64,000 bases of DNA from Blastocystis hominis (Eukaryota; Sar; Bigyra; Opalinata; Blastocystidae), in assembly GCF_000151665.1 (NCBI RefSeq), contig NW_013171815.1, forward strand, positions 1,563,153 through 1,627,152. The letters are read 5' to 3'. Under the pieces are notes generated by a model. It saw only the letters and a program-made list of their open reading frames with translations. It searched no databases and was not told the origin of the DNA. Shown here in pieces: positions 21,036-32,481 of the stretch (its first letter is position 1; each line of letters opens with the position of its first letter). Position numbers and translations under genes: made by a program.

Positions 21036-24000
21036 ATGAATAAGGTAGTGCTTCTAATTCTCTTTATTTGCGCTGCGGTCACCGAGCTGACGTGCTCTAG
21101 TGGAAAAACCTATGTTCGATTCTTGATGAAGTGCAAAAACTGGTGCAACGAGCAGAAGGTATCGCTTTCTATCGGGAATCAAGCCGTTTATGAATGTCCT
21201 GTGTATGTCAACAACGTTGATTCTGATACGGAGCAGTGTATCGACTCTTCACCCAATGGGATGTACACGCTCACCATTGCAGACACACAGGGAGACTCTT
21301 GGACGGAAGGTTCTTACTTGGTTATTTACGGAGAATATGGAAATGTCTTTTACTTTAACTACCTTACCGAACGAAGAAGGCAGGAGTTCCCTCTGTCGAT
21401 TCATTACGCTATTAAGCGTTATGAAAAGTGGAGAGTTACCGATCAGTTTTCGAACAACTGGATGCAACCCTCGTTTCAAGACTCTGCATGGAACGAGGAG
21501 ACCTTGGGATCTGTAACTCATTCTTATACGGCTACTCAATACTTCCGCAAGTCGTTTACTGGAGTTGCTGATCGGGCTGCTTATGAAGTTCGCATGAACT
21601 ATCGATATGGTGTAGTTGCTTACATTAATGGTGCTGAGGTTTTCCGTGATAACATGCAAGAGGGGCCAGTGAGCCATGACACATCGGCTTCGGCTAGTTA
21701 CGTTGAAGCATCGATGCATGGTTTTATTCGTCCTGGATCCGAAGTGAGTGGCAATACTGTTCTCGCTGTTGAACTCCACTTTACATCTTCGGCATCTCCG
21801 TCAGGCGTCGATTTTGATGCTTTTATGGCTATATTATCGTCCTCAATTGAAGACGAGTCTTGCGTTATATATCCTTATGCAGTAACAATCACTTCCCAAC
21901 CCTCTTCCAATGACATTAATAAGGTCTTTGATATGGATAAGAATTCGTACACTCTTGCTCAGGACATTAACAACTCATGGATAATTATGTATGCCATGGA
22001 CTCGAATGTTATCCCATTCATCAATGGTCTGCGCTATTACACGTTTAGCATCTCTCAGAACATTAAGTATGCTACTTTTTCTGGAAGTAAAGAAGGATCG
22101 AATTATTCACTTCTCATGGCTGTCTCTGGGAATTTTGTTGCTGCAAAGTATTACCACATCTTCAGTTACTGGAATACAGTTCTTTTCAAGCACTACAAGC
22201 TGACTGTTGTCTCTGGAACGGACAGTGTTGTCAAGCTGCATGAGGTCATGCCCATGGTGTGTGTGCCCAAAAACGTTCCTACTACGATTGAATACGAAGA
22301 ACCCTCGCACACTTACTATGCAAATCTGGAGGAGTCTAAAATGATTCCCAAGCATGCAGGGATTACTGGATGCTCAATTCAGCCCACTTTGCCTGCGGGA
22401 ATGACCATTGACTCCGAAACGTGCATCATTAGCGGAAGACCGACCGTGGCTGCTGCTCAGAAAACGTATACTGTAACATCTACCACGCCTTCAATGACCG
22501 GAACAATCTCGCTGACCGTTCAGGAGTGCAGCGGGACTGTTGTGAACATTTTGCGAACGTACAAGGCCTCGGCCACGGAAGAGGCATTCAATGTGATTAA
22601 TCCTGATACCGAAGAGGTATTGTACAGCGTAGCAACGAGTAGCGGGCAGGAGCATTACAAAAATGTTGTTCACAGTCTCTGCATCAGTATCCCTCGTATC
22701 GGAATCGATGTGTCGGCTACCACCAGTGGCTGGTACTCTGGCTCTTATCTCTATGTCCAGTCGGTGCTGGATCACGACCAGACCGAAACGTTGCTGCGCG
22801 CTCGTTATGACAACCTCCTGGGTCTCAGCAGCTCCTTCTTCGTGTCGATCAATTACCCGATTCATCCTGTGGAGAACTGGTATTACAAGATGGGAGAAGT
22901 TCCCTCGAACTGGTACTCTTCCGACACCTCTGGATGGACAGAAGGAAAGAAGGGAACCTTCCCCAGTTCAACCAACCGCGTACAGCTTTACAAGAAGACT
23001 TTCTCGATTATTAGTCTCGATAACATTGCCGGCTTTACTGTGTCTGTGCAGTACTCTTATGGTATCTCGATCTACCTTAACAATGTGGAAATCTTCAAGA
23101 ATGGAATCACAGAAGTCAGCACGACTGCTGCGATTTCAAACATCTATCCTTCTCTGAAATATCACACCATGTCCTTCCCTACCAAAACAATGGCTCTAGA
23201 ATCGCAGCCGGCTGTATCCTATCTCAAAACGGGATCGAACACGATTGCGATCGCTCTCATTCAGAACGCCGACACGAATGTGGTTTCGACCTTTGATGCC
23301 ACCTTGAGCCTTATGGGAAACAACGAATATAGTCGTGTGTTCGGGTACACAGTCGCAACTACGGGAACTATCTCATCTTACTTGGACCCTTTCTCTCACT
23401 ACTATGGATCGAGTATTTATTCGTCTGTGTGTAGTGGGAATTCTGTGACGATCACATTTGACGATGACCGCCGTGAGTGGATCTCCTCTGTGCTTGTTCA
23501 GGCGCATTATTTTGAGGATGACAAGTTCACACGCCAGTTCAATGTGTATGGAAAGAATCAAGATGATGCGGATTGGGTACTTCTGAATGAATTTAACAAC
23601 CTTGGATGGTCTCTCATTGGACAGACCAAGAAATTGTGGCTGAAGAACAACAAGTCTTACAACCAGTACAAGTTTACGAACTTTGGATCTGGCATTAGCA
23701 AGACTTGCGCATGGAAGATTAGCCGTATTGATTTGTACAGTGACAACATGCATATGGATATTCCCGCCCTGAGCTATTCCACTATTGTTGCTATCAAGGA
23801 TGTGGAGATAGCTGAGGCGTATCCAAATACAAACCTGTATCGAGATTTCACAATTTCGCCCTCTCTTCCCGAAGGATTGAGCTTATGTCCTGCCTCTGGT
23901 ATCATCCTGGGTACAGCCACCGAATACTCCGATGCCAAGAATTACGTTATTTCTGCGAAGAAGGTGAATACCAATGAGCAGACTAGTGTTACAGTCAATT

Positions 24001-25982
24001 TCGGAGTTTCTCCCTGCACTGGAGGAAGGAGCTTCATCACCGCCAAGATGCGGATCGATACCTACAATCAAGAATGTGGTTACAAACTCTTCGAAGGCCG
24101 TGGAAAGAGTGGAAAGCAGATTGCTGTCCTGTCAGAGGCTCCTTACCGTGATTCTCTCCTCTACCTTGATCGCTGTCTGAAGGATGGCCTTTACACTTTT
24201 TACGGAGTGGATAATTTTGGAGATGGATGGTTTATTCCTGGAGGATATATGATGACTGTCGACGTCGGTGCGACTATTTTCGAAACCAAGTTGGTGACGG
24301 CAGCACCAAAGCCTTCTGAAATAGGAACCACTTTTTCTTCCTATCTTCCTTTTCAGATCAATCTTTCTGACTGGAAACTGATGAAAAGCACTCTGAGTGA
24401 TTTGACATGGACGCAAAAGGACTACGACGACTCCACTTGGTCCACTTCCAAGGCTGCTGACTTCGGATCGACCGAACACATAACGTCCTATGTTCGCAAG
24501 ACATTCAATATTCCTAACCTGGACGACTATCAGGTCCTCAATGTCCGCGTTCTTTATGCCGGAGGCGTTGTTGCATATTTCAATGGAAAGAAGGTGGCTC
24601 GCTTCAATCTCCCTGATGAGTATAACAGTTCTACCTATGCGATAACGACACATGATTTCACAGTGTTCTCTTCTTTCCATGTCATTTTGGCTATGAGCGG
24701 TGCAGTGGTTGAAAACAATGTAATGGCTTTCGAAATCCACTCTCCTTCGAATGTGGTTGGATCTATCCAGTTTGATGCTACAGGTATTTTCGGTGTGGAG
24801 CAGTGCTCTATGGTGCTGGACACGTACACCGACTTTTCTGGAACGTCTCCGATGTCTACGGGGAAAGAACTGACCGATCTCTTCGACTACAACTTACTTA
24901 CCTACAGTCTCTTCTCGAGCAGTGCAGAGAGCAAGATTTTGTGGAAAGTGGAGAACTTGGAAGGTACCATCTTTAACAGCTATGGACTAATCTCGTGGGT
25001 GAGCGTCACTGGCATCGGCTTCTCTCTCATGGGAAACAATGATCTTACGGATAGAGAAGAATACATTAATTTCGCCACTGAGCATGGCGTTGAACTTGGG
25101 ATGCGCAAAATCGAAACCTTCAAGACTCCCATCAACTTCATCCCATTCCGTTCCTTCAAGTGGGTCGTGGAAACTTCTGGATCAGTCTCGCTGCAAACGT
25201 CCTCCTTCCTCTTCTATTACTGCAAGGCGGATGGCGATCTTTGCCAGGGTGATGACTTGTTCCCTACAGTGGGAGAAGGCCAGGTTTCGCCGGCTCTCTG
25301 TGACCCGGGCTTTAAGGGATACAAGTATAGACAGTGCAGCCAGGGTAAACTGGGAGAGGTGAAGACTGACAGGTGCATCTACAAGGAACCTACCAATTTG
25401 CTTTATCAGCAGTCGAGCTTTGAACTGGTGATGGGAACGAATGTTGAAATACCCGCTCCTACCTACAACAACCTCATCACCAAGTTCACTTCGGACAAAC
25501 CCCTTCCTGTCGGCCTCATACTGGATGAGACGACTGGAAAGATCTATGGAAAGCCTACGGCTGAAACTGCACTGGCCTCCTTCGTTATTACTGGAGAAAA
25601 TCCCGTGGCTGCTACGCAGATTACGATTGCGATCACGATTCGCAAAGGACATTGTATTGCTGAAGGCTTCTTCCCTACAACGAAGGTCGGCGAGACGGCT
25701 GTATTCCACTGCGCCTTGCAGGGCAGTTACATCGGAACACAGCAGCGATATTGCGTGTTGGGAGAGAAGGATGGAGTGTGGAAGAAAGCATCCGGAGTGT
25801 GCTTCCCGATTGCTGTAACCGTCATTCTGATACTCTTTGCTTTGATTATTATTGTGGTTATTGTGTTTATCGTTCTTCGAATGGCAAGAAGAACGAAAGC
25901 TGTGGGCGGCGTTCGAGGCAAGAAGGCTATCAAGAAAACTTCAGCGCCGACCAAGAGTAATGAAAAGAAAGTGAAGGTGTAG
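21036..25982 (+). CDS. Giant type I surface protein, paralogue A
   Basis: This single exon of 1,648 residues starts at ATG 21036 (MNKVVLLILFICAAVTELTC, a signal peptide). It contains three similar beta-rich modules, roughly residues 115-270, 605-760 and 1100-1250, each with 'W...dd..W' and a YRYGVVAYINGAEVF / YSYGISIYLNNVEIF / GGVVAYFNGKKVARF strand. Between them are He_PIG/Ig-like segments ending in 'LPxGLxLd..tG.IxGxPt' (for example LPVGLILDETTGKIYGKPT). A discoidin-like part (AWKISRIDLYS) lies near residue 900. Two Cys-rich sushi-like repeats precede a transmembrane helix (VTVILILFALIIIVVIVFIV) and a Lys-rich tail ending KVKV. This architecture suggests adhesion or carbohydrate binding outside the cell. 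It is an inverted neighbour of paralogue B, 148 bp away tail to tail. Lack of introns is unusual here. Confidence 0.85.
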   Translation: MNKVVLLILFICAAVTELTCSSGKTYVRFLMKCKNWCNEQKVSLSIGNQAVYECPVYVNNVDSDTEQCIDSSPNGMYTLTIADTQGDSWTEGSYLVIYGEYGNVFYFNYLTERRRQEFPLSIHYAIKRYEKWRVTDQFSNNWMQPSFQDSAWNEETLGSVTHSYTATQYFRKSFTGVADRAAYEVRMNYRYGVVAYINGAEVFRDNMQEGPVSHDTSASASYVEASMHGFIRPGSEVSGNTVLAVELHFTSSASPSGVDFDAFMAILSSSIEDESCVIYPYAVTITSQPSSNDINKVFDMDKNSYTLAQDINNSWIIMYAMDSNVIPFINGLRYYTFSISQNIKYATFSGSKEGSNYSLLMAVSGNFVAAKYYHIFSYWNTVLFKHYKLTVVSGTDSVVKLHEVMPMVCVPKNVPTTIEYEEPSHTYYANLEESKMIPKHAGITGCSIQPTLPAGMTIDSETCIISGRPTVAAAQKTYTVTSTTPSMTGTISLTVQECSGTVVNILRTYKASATEEAFNVINPDTEEVLYSVATSSGQEHYKNVVHSLCISIPRIGIDVSATTSGWYSGSYLYVQSVLDHDQTETLLRARYDNLLGLSSSFFVSINYPIHPVENWYYKMGEVPSNWYSSDTSGWTEGKKGTFPSSTNRVQLYKKTFSIISLDNIAGFTVSVQYSYGISIYLNNVEIFKNGITEVSTTAAISNIYPSLKYHTMSFPTKTMALESQPAVSYLKTGSNTIAIALIQNADTNVVSTFDATLSLMGNNEYSRVFGYTVATTGTISSYLDPFSHYYGSSIYSSVCSGNSVTITFDDDRREWISSVLVQAHYFEDDKFTRQFNVYGKNQDDADWVLLNEFNNLGWSLIGQTKKLWLKNNKSYNQYKFTNFGSGISKTCAWKISRIDLYSDNMHMDIPALSYSTIVAIKDVEIAEAYPNTNLYRDFTISPSLPEGLSLCPASGIILGTATEYSDAKNYVISAKKVNTNEQTSVTVNFGVSPCTGGRSFITAKMRIDTYNQECGYKLFEGRGKSGKQIAVLSEAPYRDSLLYLDRCLKDGLYTFYGVDNFGDGWFIPGGYMMTVDVGATIFETKLVTAAPKPSEIGTTFSSYLPFQINLSDWKLMKSTLSDLTWTQKDYDDSTWSTSKAADFGSTEHITSYVRKTFNIPNLDDYQVLNVRVLYAGGVVAYFNGKKVARFNLPDEYNSSTYAITTHDFTVFSSFHVILAMSGAVVENNVMAFEIHSPSNVVGSIQFDATGIFGVEQCSMVLDTYTDFSGTSPMSTGKELTDLFDYNLLTYSLFSSSAESKILWKVENLEGTIFNSYGLISWVSVTGIGFSLMGNNDLTDREEYINFATEHGVELGMRKIETFKTPINFIPFRSFKWVVETSGSVSLQTSSFLFYYCKADGDLCQGDDLFPTVGEGQVSPALCDPGFKGYKYRQCSQGKLGEVKTDRCIYKEPTNLLYQQSSFELVMGTNVEIPAPTYNNLITKFTSDKPLPVGLILDETTGKIYGKPTAETALASFVITGENPVAATQITIAITIRKGHCIAEGFFPTTKVGETAVFHCALQGSYIGTQQRYCVLGEKDGVWKKASGVCFPIAVTVILILFALIIIVVIVFIVLRMARRTKAVGGVRGKKAIKKTSAPTKSNEKKVKV

Positions 25983-26130
25983 TTCATATGCACTTGCTTT
26001 TCTTTGTTGCAATCATTCACTTAGTTGAGTCATTTTCGGTACGTTACTTTACGTTTCACTCCGTTGATTTAACAAAACAACAACAACAAGAATACTCTAG
26101 TTTCATGTACAGCGCTATTCAATTAGCTAC
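25983..26130. other. Short convergent spacer between the two surface-protein genes
   Basis: Only 148 bp separates the two stop codons. It contains no exact TGTTTGTT. The plus strand has TTTCTTTGTTGC and the minus strand TTGTTGTTGTTTTGTT, which could be weak equivalents. Confidence 0.5.
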
Positions 26131-29100
26131 TTATACCTTGACAGCGGTCGTCTTCGCACTACTCTTCTTAGATAACGACTTCTTCGATGTAGTAGGCTTG
26201 ACGCTACCAGTAGATTTCATTGGAGGTGTAGCATTCGACTTCTTCTTCGTGACCACAATTATGATCACGATCACAAAGATGACAACAACGACACCTATGA
26301 TGATGTAAAGCACATATGTCTTCATGCAGAATCCCTTCGTAGCAGCCCACTCTCCGTCCTTTTCTCCCAGCATACAAGTCTTCTTCAGAGAGCCAATGTA
26401 TGAACCATCATTCGAGCACTCATAGACCGCAGTTTCACCCACAATAGTTTCGGGGAATTTGTCAACAGGAGGGCATTTTCCGATATTCACACCGATGTTA
26501 ATCGTAATAGACGTGACTCCAGACTGGTTCTCTCCGTAGATTGTATATCCAAGCATTATCTTTGCCTCCGTGGGAATACCGGAAATCACGCCAGTCTTCT
26601 CATCCAGAGTCAACCCAACTGGAAGCTCCTGACCCTCACCCAGATAGAATCGCTCAATGATGTTGTCATATGTTGGAGGCTCCGTCTTCACGTTCGTTCC
26701 TACCACAAAGGTGAACATGTAGTAGCTGTAGGCCAAGTTCTTGGGCAACTTTTGCTTGCACTTATCCATCTGGATTTCTCCCAGCTGGCCGTTCGTGCAA
26801 ACTCGGTAAGAATACCCAGAGTAGTACATTTCACAGCCCGCAGGTGAAATCTCTCCCTCTCCCACAGCAGGATACTCATCAATTCCGGGGCAAATACCAC
26901 TTCCAGAAGGCTTGCAGTACTCGAGTACGAACGAACTGATATACACAGTACCCGAGGCAGCTGCATCTACCATGTAGCGGAGCTCTCTGAATCCAGCAAC
27001 ACCCACAGGCACCGCCCATCTGTTGCGCGATTTCTCAGCCAAGGACTGATCAAGCTGCTCCAGAGATGAAGTATAATCTTCAGTATTATCGTTTCGGACG
27101 TAGAGCGAGAATCCAAGTCCAGTGCGACCGTAAGGAATTTGCATAGCGAAACTGTTGAACCGAGATCCCTCCAGATTCTCCACTGTCCATGTGTAGAAGC
27201 TTCCGACGACATTATCGAGATATCCGCTATTTGAAGGATCCAGTGCGATCATCGCCAACTCAACCGCTCCATTCACACCCGATGTCGATGTTTCGACGAC
27301 GGAATCTACGAGAACAGAGCACTCGTTCACTCCAAACACACCCGTAGCATCGAATACTACAGGATTCGAAGAGGACTGACCAACGGGCTGGTGGACCTCG
27401 AATGCCATAATGTTCTTTCCAGTCACCGCCTGAACTACTGACATAAGGACATGGAATCGAGAGAAGGTGTTGGCATCATGGAGCGTCAGAGACAACGAGT
27501 TCTCATCGAAGTACTCCTCCAGATTGAAACGAGCCACAAGTCGGCCATTGAAATAGGCAGCGACTCCACCAGCGTACTTCATGCGAACATTCAACGCATG
27601 ATAAGTTTCGATATCAGGAATATTCACCTCCTTACGGATGTACAACGTCACTTTTTCATTTGTTCCAATCTCACTGGCCTTCGTTGTTCGCCAAGCAGAA
27701 TCATCAAAATCAATAGCGTTCCAGTTCTGCACAACGTCAGAGCTGACCTTCCATTCCGTGTACTCGATCTGGTAAGGTAGATAGGACGAGAACATGGTGC
27801 TCACAGAAGCCACTCCACTAGGCATTTGACCCAATTCAAAGATCATGGTTCCCAGATCGACAGTCAGATAATAACCGCTAGGACTCGCCCAACCATCACT
27901 CGCAGAATCCAGCAGCTCAATCGTGTAGAGTCCATCGTTCAGACAGAAGTCTCCATAATTAAGACCTGATCCAACTCTGAATTTATCAACCGACGCCACC
28001 ACAGTTCCGCTGGTGCCGACACCCTGATACAGCTTGTACGAGCCTTCATCAGCATAATTATCAGTGCGAACCACCAGAGTGATGAGGGAACGGCCTCCCG
28101 TACAAATCTCAACAGTCAGAGAGAAAGTCGCTGTGGAAGTACCTCCAGTCAGCTTCTTTGCAGTGATAGAATAGCTAGTAGAAGGTAGATCAGAAGTGGC
28201 CGTTCCAGATATCATACCAGTATTCCGATCAAGGGTAATTCCCATTGGCAGAGCAGGAGTGATTTCGAAGTCATAGTAATACTCCGAGTTGGGATAAAGC
28301 TCTCCCATCTCAATATCCTTATAAAGAACCGTAGAAGTGTACATTAGTTCAGGAATTGTCATGGTTGTGAATATCACACCCAAATCCAACGAGCCGATTC
28401 TCCAGGCACAATCCGTCGTATCGCCAGTAGCGAAGTTTTCAAAACGATACTGATTATACGCTTTGTTGTTCGGGAAATAAATAGTCTGCGCCTGACCCGA
28501 TTGGGACCAGGTAAGTCCAGTCACAGTGGCTAACGTGGTCCACGTATCAACTCCATTACGAGCCTTCAGAACAAACTGATGAGGCTGCTGAGTATTCTGC
28601 GAGTAGTACAGCTTGACTGTCACGGAGTTGATCCACTCATGTCGATCATTAGCAAATGTGAGACTAACATAGTTAGAATAACAATAAGAATAGTAAGTAT
28701 AGTAGGAATAATGATGAGAGAATACATAATTAGGAGAACCGTACATACCACTGTAATTGACAGTGTAGTCAAAAACACGAGACTCTTTTTCCTCAGCCAT
28801 CATTCGAAGAGCACAGTCAAAGATCGCTTCCTTCTGGTTTTCATTGACTGCAACAAGTCCAATGGCAATGGTATTCGATCCCTGCTGAATGTAGTTCGCC
28901 TCCGGACTGTCGCCAATCTGGACTGCCTTGATGGGAAGGGACACCTGACGATAGATCACAGATGAGTACAGGTTATCCGAAAAACTCGAAGTGCTGATCG
29001 TGGCATCCGTTAATCCCATTCTGAAGACTTCGTGTCCATTCAAATAGACAATGCATCCATACTTGTACTTGAGAGAAAGAACGAATCCAGCAATGTTGTT

Positions 29101-31074
29101 GATGTCCGCTACGTTGAACGTCTTCTTGTACAGCTGGATCTGGTTGGAAGAATCGGGATAGTTGGTGTCGTTTCCCTCGGTCCATCCTTCAGTGGAAGTC
29201 GACGAATACCAATCAGTAGGAACTTCTCCATGCTTGTAATACCAGCTGGAATGGACAGGAATCGAATACTGGGCATTGAAGGTGCGAGAAGACGCGAAAC
29301 CGATGTAGACATCATGCTTCAGTCGCAGAAGCGTTTCCATCTGGTCACCCGACAAAAGAGTGCGCACATAGAGGAACGAATCGGGCTGCCAGTAATAGAG
29401 AGAGGATCCAACAGACACAGTATACTTGGTACCAGTAGCACAAAGAATCGTGGTCCAATCCACATTGTTAACCTGGCTAGAGCTAGCAGCAACAGACAAC
29501 GCCACTTCCTGCGTCGTCGCATCCTTGATCTCGAAGGTCTCGAAATATGCATTGCTCTTGTAAGTACGAAGGATATTGAGAACCGATCCTGAGCATTCCT
29601 GGAAGGTAATAGTAAACGATCCAGTGTAAGTATTTCCATTCATAACTGAAGTAATGGTCACAGTAGTGGTCGGCACAGCAGAGGTGACGATTCCAGAAAC
29701 AGCGCAGGTAACAGAATCCAGCGTAAGTCCTTCAGGAAGGGTAGTAGAAGTACAGTTAGTGAATTCTGTAATGTCAGGACGAATGTACACTTCCTCGTAA
29801 ACAGCCCAGAGCGTGTAAGAATTGGGAGTATACACAATCTCCGAAGGCACCGAAATAGCACAAACCAGAGGCTGCATCTCGTAAGTATACATGTTCATTG
29901 CACCACTGGATACGAAGTTGACACGATAGTTATCGTAGAGTGAAGCATAGAAATAACCATTGAAGACCTTGAATTCCGAACTTGTATACGTAGCATCTGA
30001 CACGGACACGATATTACTCCATTCCAGACCATCGTACGAACCCTGCACATAGAAAGTACTAGGTGCCTCGTTGATGTACGAGTAGGGGTACACACGCACT
30101 CCATTGATGAATGGCTTGGGTCCGTTAAAGGCTATGCTTGCAGTGGCAGGGAGTAGACTTCCAGACAAGGTATACGAAGTCCAGAGGCCGAAATCAAAAA
30201 GTTGCTGAGGATTCGTTCCAGCAGTCGAGGTAACAGTAGCTCCATCTCCATAGATAAAGCAATTACCGTTCGGAACAGAGGACGCCATAATAGCCACATA
30301 GGCATTGAAATCAACATTCGTCTGAGAAGTCACGAAGTGCAGCTCAACGGCCAGAATCGACTGCTGTGCGCTCACCTCAGAGCCAGGACGAATGAATCCA
30401 TGATAGTCAACCACAGAATAATCTCCAGAAGCTTCAGTAGAGGGCGTGACAGGACCAGCAGGCATATTGTCACGATAGACTTCAACTCCATTGATGTAGG
30501 CGATCACTCCAGCCCGGTACTTCAGTCTCACTTCGTAGGCAGCCATATTAGCAAGACCCACGAACTGCTTGCGGAAGTACTGAGCACCCGATGTAGTAGA
30601 AGTGACAGAGCCAAGTGTAGCATCCTCCCACGTGCTATCAGAGAACGAATAAGCAGTCCAGCCATCAGTAATCGATCCAGAGGTCATCTTCCAAGTTGCT
30701 CCCTGAGCAATAGCATAGTGCATTGACAAGGTCAACTCATCGAGTTGTTTACTTGTCATTGTAGCTTTAAAGAACACGTTTCCGTATTCACCAGATATGG
30801 TAAGGAATGCAAGAGAAGACCAGGAATCACCATACGAATCAGCTAATTGGAGAGTGTATTGATCGTTCGTGGACGAGCTAAGGCATTGTTCAATCGTACG
30901 GACCTCATTAGTAGCGAAAGTAGGACTTGTATAGAGGAGTTGATCACCGTTGTAAATTTTAAAGGACTCCTCATTAGCATACTGACCGCAGTTCTTGACA
31001 AACTTAAAGTATGTAAATCCATCATTACAGGTTAGGTCACTGAGCGCAAACGATACTAAACTAATACAGGTCAT
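26131..31074 (-). CDS. Giant type I surface protein, paralogue B
   Basis: This single exon of 1,647 residues starts at ATG 31072-31074 (MTCISLVSFALSDLTC, a short signal peptide). It is collinear with paralogue A across its whole length. It has the same beta-modules (YRAGVIAYINGVEVYRDNM, YKYGCIVYLNGHEVFRMGL, GGVAAYFNGRLVARFNL), the same He_PIG-type turns (LPEGLTLDSVTCAVSG, LPMGITLDRNTGMISG, LPVGLTLDEKTGVISG), and discoidin-like, Cys-rich and transmembrane (YIIIGVVVVIFVIVIIIVV) segments. The Lys/Ser/Thr-rich tail ends TAVKV. The identity between paralogues looks moderate, so this is an older duplication. The many Asn-X-Ser/Thr sites and the signal peptide indicate a secreted, glycosylated ectodomain. 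Ligand and function are unknown. Confidence 0.85.
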   Translation of the reverse strand: MTCISLVSFALSDLTCNDGFTYFKFVKNCGQYANEESFKIYNGDQLLYTSPTFATNEVRTIEQCLSSSTNDQYTLQLADSYGDSWSSLAFLTISGEYGNVFFKATMTSKQLDELTLSMHYAIAQGATWKMTSGSITDGWTAYSFSDSTWEDATLGSVTSTTSGAQYFRKQFVGLANMAAYEVRLKYRAGVIAYINGVEVYRDNMPAGPVTPSTEASGDYSVVDYHGFIRPGSEVSAQQSILAVELHFVTSQTNVDFNAYVAIMASSVPNGNCFIYGDGATVTSTAGTNPQQLFDFGLWTSYTLSGSLLPATASIAFNGPKPFINGVRVYPYSYINEAPSTFYVQGSYDGLEWSNIVSVSDATYTSSEFKVFNGYFYASLYDNYRVNFVSSGAMNMYTYEMQPLVCAISVPSEIVYTPNSYTLWAVYEEVYIRPDITEFTNCTSTTLPEGLTLDSVTCAVSGIVTSAVPTTTVTITSVMNGNTYTGSFTITFQECSGSVLNILRTYKSNAYFETFEIKDATTQEVALSVAASSSQVNNVDWTTILCATGTKYTVSVGSSLYYWQPDSFLYVRTLLSGDQMETLLRLKHDVYIGFASSRTFNAQYSIPVHSSWYYKHGEVPTDWYSSTSTEGWTEGNDTNYPDSSNQIQLYKKTFNVADINNIAGFVLSLKYKYGCIVYLNGHEVFRMGLTDATISTSSFSDNLYSSVIYRQVSLPIKAVQIGDSPEANYIQQGSNTIAIGLVAVNENQKEAIFDCALRMMAEEKESRVFDYTVNYSGMYGSPNYVFSHHYSYYTYYSYCYSNYVSLTFANDRHEWINSVTVKLYYSQNTQQPHQFVLKARNGVDTWTTLATVTGLTWSQSGQAQTIYFPNNKAYNQYRFENFATGDTTDCAWRIGSLDLGVIFTTMTIPELMYTSTVLYKDIEMGELYPNSEYYYDFEITPALPMGITLDRNTGMISGTATSDLPSTSYSITAKKLTGGTSTATFSLTVEICTGGRSLITLVVRTDNYADEGSYKLYQGVGTSGTVVASVDKFRVGSGLNYGDFCLNDGLYTIELLDSASDGWASPSGYYLTVDLGTMIFELGQMPSGVASVSTMFSSYLPYQIEYTEWKVSSDVVQNWNAIDFDDSAWRTTKASEIGTNEKVTLYIRKEVNIPDIETYHALNVRMKYAGGVAAYFNGRLVARFNLEEYFDENSLSLTLHDANTFSRFHVLMSVVQAVTGKNIMAFEVHQPVGQSSSNPVVFDATGVFGVNECSVLVDSVVETSTSGVNGAVELAMIALDPSNSGYLDNVVGSFYTWTVENLEGSRFNSFAMQIPYGRTGLGFSLYVRNDNTEDYTSSLEQLDQSLAEKSRNRWAVPVGVAGFRELRYMVDAAASGTVYISSFVLEYCKPSGSGICPGIDEYPAVGEGEISPAGCEMYYSGYSYRVCTNGQLGEIQMDKCKQKLPKNLAYSYYMFTFVVGTNVKTEPPTYDNIIERFYLGEGQELPVGLTLDEKTGVISGIPTEAKIMLGYTIYGENQSGVTSITINIGVNIGKCPPVDKFPETIVGETAVYECSNDGSYIGSLKKTCMLGEKDGEWAATKGFCMKTYVLYIIIGVVVVIFVIVIIIVVTKKKSNATPPMKSTGSVKPTTSKKSLSKKSSAKTTAVKV

Positions 31075-32449
31075 CTATAACCTACATAGTGCAAACCAGA
31101 GAAAATAGGATCTCATTAACACGCACAATTAAAAAATATGGAGAAATTGAAACTCAATCTTAATCATTAGAGTAGTTTATAATAATCATAAAATAGCAAA
31201 AATATTGTATAATATTGTAATTTAGTGCATTATCATATATAGCACCTAGAATAAGTATGCTTTATTTTTAACTTTTATTATTTGCAATAAAATCCTCTCT
31301 TCATATGCTCTGCTTTTCAGACAAAAACAGCGCAAATGGACACTTTTCTGAAATCGCTCTAATTTGAATAAAGGAACAATGCTATACATAATTCAGCTCT
31401 ATAGAAATTGAAAATTACAAAAAATAGAAACCGATAACATTATTCGGGTCCAATTCTCACATAATTCTATGACCCAAATATTGATTGAGAACATTGTTAA
31501 TAACGTATACATCTGTGATTCAGAGATAATAACATGCATATTGAGCAGATTTTAATACAAAAATACGCAATATGTTATCCACGTCAAAATAACAACACAA
31601 GACTTGTACGTTTCTTTTAGCCTCATTTTCAATTTTACCAACTAATAACTTGAGTTAATAAAAAGGTTATACACAAGAGATTCGTGCTCGACATTTGAAT
31701 ATTTAGCTTTATTGGTGATGTTTATAATAATCCAAAATAGAAAGGAGTGTAAAATGTTACATGTGTCTCAATCAGATCAGCCCAACATTCTTCTGCTTAT
31801 TTTCTCATGGATATAGTCCAATATATATTCAGCATTATGGTCTTAAATAGGTCAAGTGCTATTCTCTCCCAAACATGTCACGTCTAGTGAAATAATGAAA
31901 AATACGATTGCAGGGAAATACAGCAAAATGGGAAATAAACTCCAATAACTGAGGAAATCATGGAAGGTGATGCTTTAAGGTGTATACAGGTGATTTCATG
32001 TTATAGAATTATAGTGTCACTTGTTAATTCATTAAAAATATAGTCAGTATTAGATGTTGACGCTGATAAACAAATAGTAGTGGCGTGGCTACTATTTTTA
32101 CCTGATAACGTTTAATTAGTCGTCTTCCGTTTTTTTTACTACATCTAAGGCATTTTCAGAAGCATACATTCTTCTCAGATGATTTGCCACTTTCCCCTCT
32201 ATTTGGATCGCATTTATTGTTTATTATAGGGTACATATTCTATGATCAATAACATTTCGTTATTTATCTATGCCCATTCTCTTTCATTTTTTATAAACTC
32301 GAACAATTCTCAAATAAACACATCAAGCAAGAATCTATCTTCTACCCTTCCTTCTTCTCCACTTATTATTATGATTGTTGTTGTTGTTATTGTAATTGTT
32401 GTTCTTCTTCCCCCATCGATTTCCTTTCTTCTCTTTCCAGTTTCTATTG

Positions 32450-32481
<32 letters not shown>

